Assembly (NCBI RefSeq): GCF_000702445.1 | Contig: NZ_JNIF01000004.1 | Location: forward strand, 434,001-498,000 | DNA: 64,000 nt | Source: Bryobacter aggregatus MPL3 | GTDB lineage: Bacteria; Acidobacteriota; Terriglobia; Bryobacterales; Bryobacteraceae | Direction: 5' to 3' | In this document: positions 41,900 to 48,950 of the stretch, piece after piece | Layout of the letters: every line of letters begins with the position of its first letter | Position numbering within the stretch: the first letter of the stretch is position 1 | Made by a program: the position numbers and the translations under genes | Notes under the pieces: generated by a model | What the model was told of the DNA's origin: nothing | The model's input: only the letters and a program-made list of their open reading frames with translations | Databases searched by the model: none

Positions 41900-44095
41900 C
41901 TAGAGCTGGAAGCGGAAGCCGCCGTAGACGGAGCGGCCGGGAGTGAGGAAGTAGAGATAGTAACGGCGGTCCAGCAGGTTGTCGGCTGTCGCAAAAAGCG
42001 AGAGGTGCTTGTTGAGTTTGTAGCCCGCGGTGAAGTCGGTTTCAAAGAAGGGGCTGTAGCTGCCGGGGACGCCGCGGACGACATCGGTGTTGGTGTCGGT
42101 GCTGAAGACCGGCGAGCTATAGCGGCCCGACCAGGTGGCTGTCCAACGTTGCCAGCCGGCGGAGGCCAGATAGCTGAGGGTGTGCTCGGGGACATAAGGA
42201 ACGTTCTTGCCGACTGTCGCGGGAAGGGCATTGTTCTCGAGGATTCTCGCCCGGGTGAATGTGTAGCTTTGGCGGAGTTGGAGCCAGCGCAGAGGCGTCT
42301 GGCGGGCGGCAACTTCGACGCCGCGAGTCTGGCTGAGACCGGCGTTGGTGAGGCGGCGGATGCTGCCGTTGGGATTGGCGGCGAAATCGGTGGTGCGGTA
42401 GATCAAGTCGCTAACGCGATTGATGAAGTAAGTGGCTTCGAGGGAGTTTCCGGGGCGGAAGGACTTGGTGATGCCGCCCTCGTAGGCGAAGAGGCGTTCG
42501 GGTCTGACGTTTGGGTTGGCGAGGTAGTAGGTGCCGGAGAGATTGAGGTCGCGGTAGAGGTCATAGACGGTGGGGTTGCGGAAGGCATTGGCGACGCTGC
42601 CGCGAATCTGGAAGCCGGTGGTGATGCGATAGGTGGCGGCCAGTTTTCCGGTGAAGGCATTCGAGGAGCGGTCTGGATAGGGGATCAGCGGCGAGGTGAG
42701 GCCTGTCTGGTTCGCGCCGTCATAAGTGCGCCAGTAATCCCAGCGACCGCCTGCGACGACGAGTAAGTTCTCCAACGGCTCAAATTGGTATTGGGCATAA
42801 GCGGCCTGGTTCAGCGACTTGCCCTTGGCTTGCGAATCGGGCGGCGCAAAGCCTTCGCGAATGGCGTAGTTGGGGATGAGCTGTGCGGCGATGGCCGCGC
42901 GGTCGTGGCGCAGTTCGGTGCCGGCGATGAAGCTCTTGCCGTTGCCGCTCCAGGAGGCCTGAATGTTGCCGTAGATTCCTCGGCTGGCGGTGTTGACATA
43001 GTTGCCGCTGCCCGAGTTGAGAGTCGCGTTGGCGCCCGGGGTGATGTAGTAATCCTGCGGGGTGAGGGTGATTCCGGAGGCAACGCGGAGGGTCCAGTGG
43101 GAACTGAGCGTCGACAGGAGCTGGGCTTGCAGGATGTTCATCGTGGCCGCGGTGGGTGTGCCGATGAAGTTCGCCGGAGTAACCGAGAAGCGGCGATTGT
43201 CTGAGAGGACAAGGCCGCTGTCGACGGGATTGCCGGTGGTGTCGCGGAGGTTGGTTGTGTAGGCGTCGTAGCCGTCCTGGCGCGACTGGCGCATGTACTG
43301 GAAGCTGGCAAAGTGCTTTGGCGAGAAGTTGTATTCGGCGCGGGTGCGCCAGGCTTCCTGATGGAACCAATTCCGGCCGCGCGCGCCGATCTGGTAGGTG
43401 AGCCCGTTGGTGGGAGTGAGCCAGGGGGTGACGCCAACGACCGGGATGCCGCCGCTGAGTGTCGAGGGGGACTTCAGAACCTCTTGCGGCGAATAGCCGC
43501 CGGTCTGGAAGCGGTTGTATCCGACGCTGAGGCCGAGTTTCTGGAAGAAGCGATCGGAGGCGCGCAGCGAGTAGTTGGTGGTTTCACGATTGCCGTATTG
43601 GCCCATCACTTCGAGGTGCCGCTTGTCGACGGGCCTGGTGATCATGTTGATGACGCCGCCCATTGCGTTGCCGCCGTAGAGGCTCGAAAAGGGACCGCGC
43701 GCGACTTCCACCCGCTCCATCTCTGACGGCGAGAAGGTGGACCAGTTCACGTTGCCGATGTAGGAGTTGTTCATCGGCTGGCCGTCGAGCAGGATCAGAG
43801 TACGGTTCTGCCCGCCCCGGCCCGCAAAGCCGCGCAGGCCGAGGCCGAAATCGTTGTCGGCAGGACCTTTCGCGCGGAGACTGTTGACGCCCTCGGTGAG
43901 GGTAAGGGCCTGGTCGATCTGGCGGATGTTGCGATTCTCAAGCTCCTGCCGCGTCACGACGGAGGTGGAGACGGGGGACTTGTCGATCTCCATCGGACTG
44001 CGCGAGCCGATGACGGTGACGGTGGATTGGACCGGAGCTGGCTCCTGCGGCCACAGGAAAGAAGCACTACTGAAAATGAGAATGCAAAATCGCAT
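41900..44095 (-). CDS. TonB-dependent receptor (BtuB/HmuR/CirA-type)
   Basis: 731 residues. After a signal peptide there is a TonB-box-like 'STVTVIGSRSP', a plug domain ('TSVVTRQELENRNIRQIDQALTLTEGV', 'LGLRGFAGRGGQNRTLILLDGQPMNN', 'MERVEVARGPFSSLYGGNAMGGVINMI'), then a 22-strand-type barrel ending in '...VYGGFRFQL' with a terminal aromatic/hydrophobic strand. There is no N-terminal carboxypeptidase-regulatory domain, unlike the Oar-type receptor at 48951. Ligand is probably the tetrapyrrole or metal complex handled by the chelatase 9 bases downstream. A Fur-like box lies upstream. Confidence 0.88.
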   Translation of the reverse strand: MRFCILIFSSASFLWPQEPAPVQSTVTVIGSRSPMEIDKSPVSTSVVTRQELENRNIRQIDQALTLTEGVNSLRAKGPADNDFGLGLRGFAGRGGQNRTLILLDGQPMNNSYIGNVNWSTFSPSEMERVEVARGPFSSLYGGNAMGGVINMITRPVDKRHLEVMGQYGNRETTNYSLRASDRFFQKLGLSVGYNRFQTGGYSPQEVLKSPSTLSGGIPVVGVTPWLTPTNGLTYQIGARGRNWFHQEAWRTRAEYNFSPKHFASFQYMRQSRQDGYDAYTTNLRDTTGNPVDSGLVLSDNRRFSVTPANFIGTPTAATMNILQAQLLSTLSSHWTLRVASGITLTPQDYYITPGANATLNSGSGNYVNTASRGIYGNIQASWSGNGKSFIAGTELRHDRAAIAAQLIPNYAIREGFAPPDSQAKGKSLNQAAYAQYQFEPLENLLVVAGGRWDYWRTYDGANQTGLTSPLIPYPDRSSNAFTGKLAATYRITTGFQIRGSVANAFRNPTVYDLYRDLNLSGTYYLANPNVRPERLFAYEGGITKSFRPGNSLEATYFINRVSDLIYRTTDFAANPNGSIRRLTNAGLSQTRGVEVAARQTPLRWLQLRQSYTFTRARILENNALPATVGKNVPYVPEHTLSYLASAGWQRWTATWSGRYSSPVFSTDTNTDVVRGVPGSYSPFFETDFTAGYKLNKHLSLFATADNLLDRRYYLYFLTPGRSVYGGFRFQL

Positions 44096-44112
44096 TCGCT
44101 CATCGTAGCACT

Positions 44113-44132
44113 GATAATGATATTCGTGTATC
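44113..44132 (-). promoter_or_regulatory. putative Fur-type operator upstream of TonB receptor
   Basis: The 20 bases GATAATGATATTCGTGTATC begin with the ten-base Fur-box half GATAATGATA and end in TATC, giving an imperfect inverted repeat (GATA...TATC). It is 18 bases upstream of the receptor ATG. A match to the classical GATAATGATAATCATTATC box in the first ten positions is visible; the second half is weak. Iron repression is inferred. Confidence 0.4.
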
Positions 44133-44221
44133 GTTAATTGGGGCTGCCTGTCGTCGCAGAGTCAGGTCAGGGCCCGGGAGCTCTTTCCTTGGCGAGATCT
44201 AATTTCTAGTCGGGGTACCTA

Positions 44222-44405
44222 TCACTTGACTCCTACCGATTCGTAAGCCATAAGGCTGACTCTGTCGTTCAAGTCCTACAGCTTGCATCTCACGATATCG
44301 CCGGCGATACGTGTCTTCCGATAGACGCTCTGCCGAAACAGGCCGCCAACAGATGGTCCCTTCATCGAGCAGTTCCACATAGATAGAGACTTGCTCTCCT
44401 TGCAC
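44222..44405 (-). pseudogene. decayed small conserved protein gene (frameshift plus internal stop)
   Basis: The first 30 codons or so read 'VSIYVELLDEGTICWRPVSAERLSEDTYR', the start of a widespread small protein of about 75-80 residues ('VYVELLNEGT.CWRPV.AE...D.YR'). Shifting one frame at 'TYR' (about 44310) gives 'AGDIVRCKL', an in-frame TAG, then 'DLNDRVSLMAYESVGVK' and a stop at 44222, which matches the usual C-terminus of the same family (GD.VRC......LVAYE). So one frameshift (probably with loss of the segment between them) and one nonsense codon interrupt the gene. The intact-frame reading from 44405 to 44199 ends in unrelated sequence. Together with the Fur-like box, this explains most of the 44100-44468 gap. 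Confidence 0.6.
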
Positions 44406-44468
44406 AACGCTCAGTATCCAACAGAAGCTGCAAGTAATTGTGTCGAGTCTGTGCTGCGGGGCGGTGAC

Positions 44469-45188
44469 CTAGGCGGGCCGATACCCGTGGACGTGGTAAG
44501 GCACGTAGTAGCGCGGGTCGGTATCGCGGGTGACCAGGGTGAAGCCGCATTCGGTGAGGAATTCGCGCACGAAGGCCAGTGTGCGAAAAGATTCGCCTTC
44601 GCCCCGGTTCGCGCGGAAATCGTGGGCTGAGATACAGACGTTTTTCGTTCGGGCGAGCGCCTGGCGGCAGCCCGGAAGCGCCATGCGTTCGGCGCCTTCG
44701 ATGTTCATTTTGAGGAAGTCGATGGGGCCGATGCCTTCGCGGTGGCTGAGTTCGTCGAAGGGGATTCCCTCCACCGGAAAGCTGCGCTCTGATGGGGCGC
44801 CCTCGCGGACATAGTTCGACTCCCAGACATCCATGGTTTCAATCTGGAGCAACTCAGCCTTCTCCGTGGAGGCGTAGTTGCGCAGACGGACATTGTCGAG
44901 ATGGTTCCATTCGCAGAGCTTGCGCAGGGCGAGGAAGGTGCTAGGGTGGGGTTCGATCGCCCAGACCTGCCCTGTGGGCCCGACCGCTTTTGAAAAAGCA
45001 TAGACGTCTTCGCCACGACCGGCGCCGATGTCGACAATCGTGTCGCCGGGCTGCGGCTTGTAGAGGTGGAACCAGTAGTCGTCGGCATCGCGGAGGTACT
45101 TCGTGATCGCACCCTCCGGATTTTTCGTATCGGGAATCCGGGCCTCGCCTACTTGCCAGCCACGGATCTCATCCCAAAATTCAGTCAC
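44469..45188 (-). CDS. FkbM-family SAM-dependent methyltransferase
   Basis: 239 residues. SAM motif I 'GDTIVDIGAGRGEDVYAFSKAVG', then 'VWAIEPHPSTFLALRKLCEWN', 'LRNYAS', and the FkbM hallmark 'PIDFLKMNIEGAE' followed by 'ALPGCRQAL'. FkbM enzymes O-methylate sugars or polyketides. It ends the run of minus-strand genes led by the Oar-type receptor, 4 bases after the epimerase, so methylation of a sugar or lipid glycan is a reasonable guess. Confidence 0.85.
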   Translation of the reverse strand: MTEFWDEIRGWQVGEARIPDTKNPEGAITKYLRDADDYWFHLYKPQPGDTIVDIGAGRGEDVYAFSKAVGPTGQVWAIEPHPSTFLALRKLCEWNHLDNVRLRNYASTEKAELLQIETMDVWESNYVREGAPSERSFPVEGIPFDELSHREGIGPIDFLKMNIEGAERMALPGCRQALARTKNVCISAHDFRANRGEGESFRTLAFVREFLTECGFTLVTRDTDPRYYVPYHVHGYRPA

Positions 45189-45192
45189 ACTC

Positions 45193-46065
45193 CTATCGTA
45201 AATTGGCAGCGGCGAGAAGCGGTGCGATGTTTTCGTAGGAGCGCCTGGCGGCCGCGATGGGATCGTAGCCGGATTGGGTTTGCAGTTGGCGGGTGATCTC
45301 GATCAGGATGGGGCCGCGGTAGTTCTTCTGCTTGAGCAGTGCGAAGTATTCCTTGTAGTCGATGCTGCCGTCGCCGGGCAGCAGGAATTGCGCCTTGCCG
45401 TCGACCATACGCCCGTCCTTCAAGGTGATGAAGCTGCAGCGCGGCAGCAGCGTGTTGAGGCTCTTGGACAGCATGAGATTCAAGAGTTGGAAATGGCCGT
45501 AGTCATAGATGCCGGACAACGCCGGGTTGTTCACCTTGTTGAGCAGCCAGACCAGCTTTTCCGGTGTGTCTGAGGCGCTGCCAATGTGTGACTTTACCGC
45601 AAGCTTCAGTTTGTTTTCTGCCGCGACCCGGGCCCAATCGGCGAGCCGCGCGGCCATCTTGTCTTTGACCTGCTCCCACTCGTTCGGCTTGCCGCCGAGC
45701 ACGGATTGCAGGATGGGCGGCGCTTGCGGCGCGAGATCGTGCGCGAGGGTGGCGGCGGCACGGATGCGGTCGAGCGTGGCCTGGTGGGCCTGTTCGTCGA
45801 CGAGCGTGTTGAAGTTCTCGATCATGCTGAGGATCGGCAATGGCTGGCGCGCGATGCGCTTGCGCATGGCTGCGTCCAGCTTTGAGGGCTCGGTGGGCCA
45901 GCCCGGCATCAGACACAGCTCTGCGGCATCGTAGCCGATCTTGCGGATGGCGGTGAGCGCCGCCATGGGGTCGAGCGACTGCATGCCGTAGTTGCCGATG
46001 TAGAGCTGGACCGAGGACGGAGCGCGTGCCGCTGCCAGGAGCGCCAGGAAGTGGCGGCGAATCAT
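45193..46065 (-). CDS. sugar phosphate isomerase/epimerase (xylose-isomerase-like TIM barrel)
   Basis: 290 residues. N-terminal 'MIRRHFLALLAAARA' could be a Tat/Sec signal. TIM-barrel sequence follows: 'GNYGMQSLDPMAALTAIRKIGYDAAELCLM', 'ILSMIENFNTLVDEQ', 'LAVKSHIGSASDTPEKLVWLLNKVNNPALSGIYDYGHF', 'SFITLKDGRMV', 'FLLPGDGSIDYKEYFALLKQKNYRGPILIEI', the AP-endonuclease-2 superfamily pattern with His/Asp/Glu metal ligands. It overlaps the DJ-1 gene stop by 4 bases. Such proteins often act on exported sugars beside Gfo/Idh oxidoreductases, as here. Confidence 0.8.
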   Translation of the reverse strand: MIRRHFLALLAAARAPSSVQLYIGNYGMQSLDPMAALTAIRKIGYDAAELCLMPGWPTEPSKLDAAMRKRIARQPLPILSMIENFNTLVDEQAHQATLDRIRAAATLAHDLAPQAPPILQSVLGGKPNEWEQVKDKMAARLADWARVAAENKLKLAVKSHIGSASDTPEKLVWLLNKVNNPALSGIYDYGHFQLLNLMLSKSLNTLLPRCSFITLKDGRMVDGKAQFLLPGDGSIDYKEYFALLKQKNYRGPILIEITRQLQTQSGYDPIAAARRSYENIAPLLAAANLR

Positions 46066-46625
46066 TTTGCCGCCTCGCCTAACATACGCATGAACTCGGC
46101 CATGAAGAGGTGGTTGTCATGCCAGGTGCGGCCGGAAACGAGATTGCCATCGCGCACGCAACCTTCATTGACGAAAGTGCCGCCGGAGAAGGTGACGTCG
46201 AGCGCGCACTTGGCAACCGTGGCCACCTTGCGGCCGCGAATGACATCGGCGGCGGCAATGATTTCGACACCGTGGCAGACGCTGGCGACAGGCTTGTTGT
46301 GGGTAAAGAAGTGGCGTGTGATGTCGAGCAGATGCGGGTCGTAGCGGAGGTATTCGGGCGCGCGGCCGCCAGTGATGAAGAGACCCAGATACTCGTTGGG
46401 ATCGACATCGCGGAAGGCGATGTCTGAGGCCATGTGATAGCTGGGGCCTTCGCGCGTGATGTCCCAGCCGGGAGGAATCTCGTGCATGACGAGGTGATAC
46501 ACGCGCTTTTCGGGGCCGGCAACGACCACTTCATAATTGTCCTCGCGGATGCGGAAGAAGGGGTACAGAGTATCGAGAGCTTCGGCGGCATCGCCGATGA
46601 TGATGAGCACTTTGGGAGCTGACAT
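46062..46625 (-). CDS. DJ-1/PfpI-family protein
   Basis: 187 residues. The fold is shown by 'KVLIIIGDAAEALDTLYPFFRIRED', 'YEVVVAGPEK', 'YLGLFITGGRAPEYLRYDP' and the nucleophile elbow 'PVASVCHGVEIIAAADVIRGR' (Cys in VCHG). The length fits single-domain intracellular-protease-like/glyoxalase III-type proteins. It overlaps the epimerase by four bases and lies 18 bases after lacI-type regulator. Activity unresolved. Confidence 0.85.
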   Translation of the reverse strand: MSAPKVLIIIGDAAEALDTLYPFFRIREDNYEVVVAGPEKRVYHLVMHEIPPGWDITREGPSYHMASDIAFRDVDPNEYLGLFITGGRAPEYLRYDPHLLDITRHFFTHNKPVASVCHGVEIIAAADVIRGRKVATVAKCALDVTFSGGTFVNEGCVRDGNLVSGRTWHDNHLFMAEFMRMLGEAAK

Positions 46626-46643
46626 AGAGAGTAAAGTTGAGCC

Positions 46644-47624
46644 TTATCGTAGTTTCAGAGTGGGTTTCAGAAGAATGGTTTCGTAGGGACGATTGGGGTC
46701 TTCGATGCGATTGAGAAAGAGCTGTGCGGCCACCGAGCCGACGCTCTGGCTGGGCTGGACGATGGTGCTGATGGGGATGTGAAAGACATCGAGCCAACCG
46801 GCATCGTCAGAGCTGAGGACTTCGATCTTGTTGGTGAGCCCGCGCTGCTGCAATGCGTCGACCACGCCGATGGTGAGCACCAGGTCGTCGACGAAGATCG
46901 CCTGCGGCAGGGGCTTGCGGTCGAGGAGTTGCATGCAGGCCGCGTAGCCGCCCTGGCTTGAGAGTTCGCCCTCGACATGGAGTGCTTCGTCGAGTGGCGT
47001 TGTTGCTTCACGATGGGCGCGTCGCCACCCGGTGAGACGGAATTCGCGTACCGACAGCGAGTCCTTTTGGGTGACGAGGCCGATGCGGCGGTGGCCTTTC
47101 TGCAAGAGATGGGAGCAGCCGAGCCAGGTGCCGATTTCAATGTCGGTGGCGACGACATCGGCAGCCGTGGGCTGTGGCACGCGGCCGACGAAGACGACGG
47201 GCCGGCGTTCGGCCAGAAGCTTGTCGAGCTCGAGGTCGAGGCCGGGAGCCTGGAACAGCAGCAGGCCATCGACGAGCCTGTCGCGGAAGGCAGCGATGTG
47301 GCGCGACTGCTCGGCGACGCGGTTGTGCGTTTGTCCGAGCAGCAGCGAATAGTTTGCCGTGCGCAGCGTGGTTTCCACGCCATCGACAACGTCGGCAAAG
47401 AAGGGATCGGGCGTACCAAAACTTGGAATCAGCATGCCGACCGTTTGCGTCGAACCCTGCTTCAGACTGCGCGCGAGTGCGTTGATGCGGTAGTCGAGTT
47501 CCGCGGCCGCCTTCTGGACGCGCACCGTCAGCTCCGGGCTGACATAGGTGGAGCGATTGAGAACGGCGGACACGGTGGCTACCGAGACCTTGGCCTTCTT
47601 TGCGACATCTTGCATGGTTGCCAT
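46644..47624 (-). CDS. LacI-family transcriptional regulator
   Basis: 326 residues. N-terminal HTH 'TMQDVAKKAKVSVATVSAVLNRSTYVSPELTVRVQKAAAELDY' with hinge 'NALARSLKQGSTQTVGMLI', and a periplasmic-binding-like effector domain ('DGLLLFQAPG', 'RRIGLVTQ', 'PQAIFVDDLVLTIGVVDALQQRGL', 'STIVQPSQSVG'). It is embedded in the receptor-led operon, so it probably autoregulates it. A CG-centred palindrome upstream of the receptor (52370-52381) is the likely operator. Inducer unknown, presumably a sugar. Confidence 0.87.
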   Translation of the reverse strand: MATMQDVAKKAKVSVATVSAVLNRSTYVSPELTVRVQKAAAELDYRINALARSLKQGSTQTVGMLIPSFGTPDPFFADVVDGVETTLRTANYSLLLGQTHNRVAEQSRHIAAFRDRLVDGLLLFQAPGLDLELDKLLAERRPVVFVGRVPQPTAADVVATDIEIGTWLGCSHLLQKGHRRIGLVTQKDSLSVREFRLTGWRRAHREATTPLDEALHVEGELSSQGGYAACMQLLDRKPLPQAIFVDDLVLTIGVVDALQQRGLTNKIEVLSSDDAGWLDVFHIPISTIVQPSQSVGSVAAQLFLNRIEDPNRPYETILLKPTLKLR

Positions 47625-47653
47625 AGAGTTTCAGTTTGCACTGAGACGGCGCC

Positions 47654-48940
47654 TTAGGTGGGCTCCTGGTAGTTTTTGCCGTCGCCTTCGTAGCCGACGC
47701 GTGGTGGGGCCTTGGCGAGCACCTTTTCTGTCTTGGGATCGAAGGCCATCATGCGGCGCTCGCGATAGGAATCGGAGGCAAGCTTGATCGCCGTCATCAC
47801 CTGGTAGCCGAGGTGAGAGTTGAGGATCGGCTGTTGGCGGGTACGCATGCAGTCGTAGAAGTTGCGGGCATGATTGATGCGGATCTCGTTCAGATCTTTG
47901 GGCATGCATTCGATCTTCAATTCCGGCTTGCCGGCAGCGGCTTCAAACTTCTTGCGGAACTGCCGGTCGGGAGTGACGGTAATGGACCCATCGTAGAAAG
48001 CAAGCGTTGCTTCATGGCCATAGATGGCGGGGCCGTGGTGGCGCTCGGGGCCAATGCTGGCGGCGCTCGAGGCAACGGTGACAAAGAAACTGTCGTACTC
48101 GGCTGTCATCGTGAAGGTCTCTGGCACTTCGCGATCCTTGAACTGGTAGACGCCGCCATTAGCGCTGACCAGATTGGGGAAGCGGCCTCCGAGGGTGAGC
48201 ATCATCGGGGCGAGGCGGTGGTACATGAAATCGGAAACAACGCCGTTTGAATAATCCCAGTATTTGCGCCAGCGGAAGTAACGTTCTCCGCTATAGGGAC
48301 GCTTGGGCGCCGAGCCGAGGAAGCGGGGCCAATCGATGGTTTGCGCGGAAGCCTCTGCTTCGATGTCATATTCCCAGAGCCCGTAGACGGAGTTCATCGA
48401 GTAAGTGGATTGGGCGAAGAGGATGTTGCCGAGCCAGCCTTTCTCGACGATCTCCTTGGCCCGATGGTAGCGAGGGTCAGAGCACCATTGCGCGCCGATC
48501 TGCAGTACGCGGCCGGTGCGCTTGACGGTCTCGTCGATGTCCTTGGCTTCGGCAATGGTGAAGGTCATCGGCTTTTCGAGATAGACGTCCTTGCCGCCGT
48601 TGAGCGCGGCGATGGTCATCTTGTGATGCCAATGCTCGGGAGTGACGACCATGATCGCGTCGATGTCCTTGCGGGCAATAAGTTCCTGATAGTCGTGATG
48701 GATGTCCTTGGTTTCGAGCTTCACTTGCGCCGCGCCACGGCGCTTGGCGCCGGTGTAGATGTCGCTGATGCCGGCGATGTGGATCTTGCCTTCCTCGAGC
48801 ATTGGCTTCTGGTAGATGCGGAGGTGGCGCATGCCAAGATTGCCGCAACCGATGAGGCCGACGTTGATGCGATCGTTGGCGCCGAGGACATTCGAATAGG
48901 CCACGGCGGAGAGCATTGCTGTTCGACGGGTGATTTGCAC
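47654..48940 (-). CDS. exported Gfo/Idh/MocA-family oxidoreductase
   Basis: 428 residues from a GTG at 48940 with GGAAG 5 bases upstream. N-terminal 'QITRRTAMLSAVAYSNVLG' is a Tat signal (RRTAML). Rossmann 'INVGLIGCGNLGMRHLRIY', then 'ITPEHWHHKMTIAAL'-type and 'DVYLEKPMTFTIAEAKDI' (catalytic Lys in EKPM), followed by 'WPRFLG' and 'FRWRKYWDYSNG', which are common in the secreted acidobacterial/planctomycete glycoside-modifying clade. It oxidises or reduces a sugar with NAD(P). Ten bases downstream of the Oar-type receptor gene. Confidence 0.86.
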   Translation of the reverse strand: MQITRRTAMLSAVAYSNVLGANDRINVGLIGCGNLGMRHLRIYQKPMLEEGKIHIAGISDIYTGAKRRGAAQVKLETKDIHHDYQELIARKDIDAIMVVTPEHWHHKMTIAALNGGKDVYLEKPMTFTIAEAKDIDETVKRTGRVLQIGAQWCSDPRYHRAKEIVEKGWLGNILFAQSTYSMNSVYGLWEYDIEAEASAQTIDWPRFLGSAPKRPYSGERYFRWRKYWDYSNGVVSDFMYHRLAPMMLTLGGRFPNLVSANGGVYQFKDREVPETFTMTAEYDSFFVTVASSAASIGPERHHGPAIYGHEATLAFYDGSITVTPDRQFRKKFEAAAGKPELKIECMPKDLNEIRINHARNFYDCMRTRQQPILNSHLGYQVMTAIKLASDSYRERRMMAFDPKTEKVLAKAPPRVGYEGDGKNYQEPT

Positions 48941-48950
48941 GGGTGCTTCC

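Noticed and set aside
37955-42766. Plus-strand open frames of 416, 314 and 357 codons opposite the chelatase and TonB receptor
   Set aside because: The minus strand encodes clear CobN and TonB-receptor motifs across the same bases, so the plus-strand frames are antisense shadows.
44362-44550. 62-codon open frame overlapping the FkbM gene end
   Set aside because: Arg/His/Pro-rich sequence without family match; it is the shadow of the methyltransferase C-terminus.
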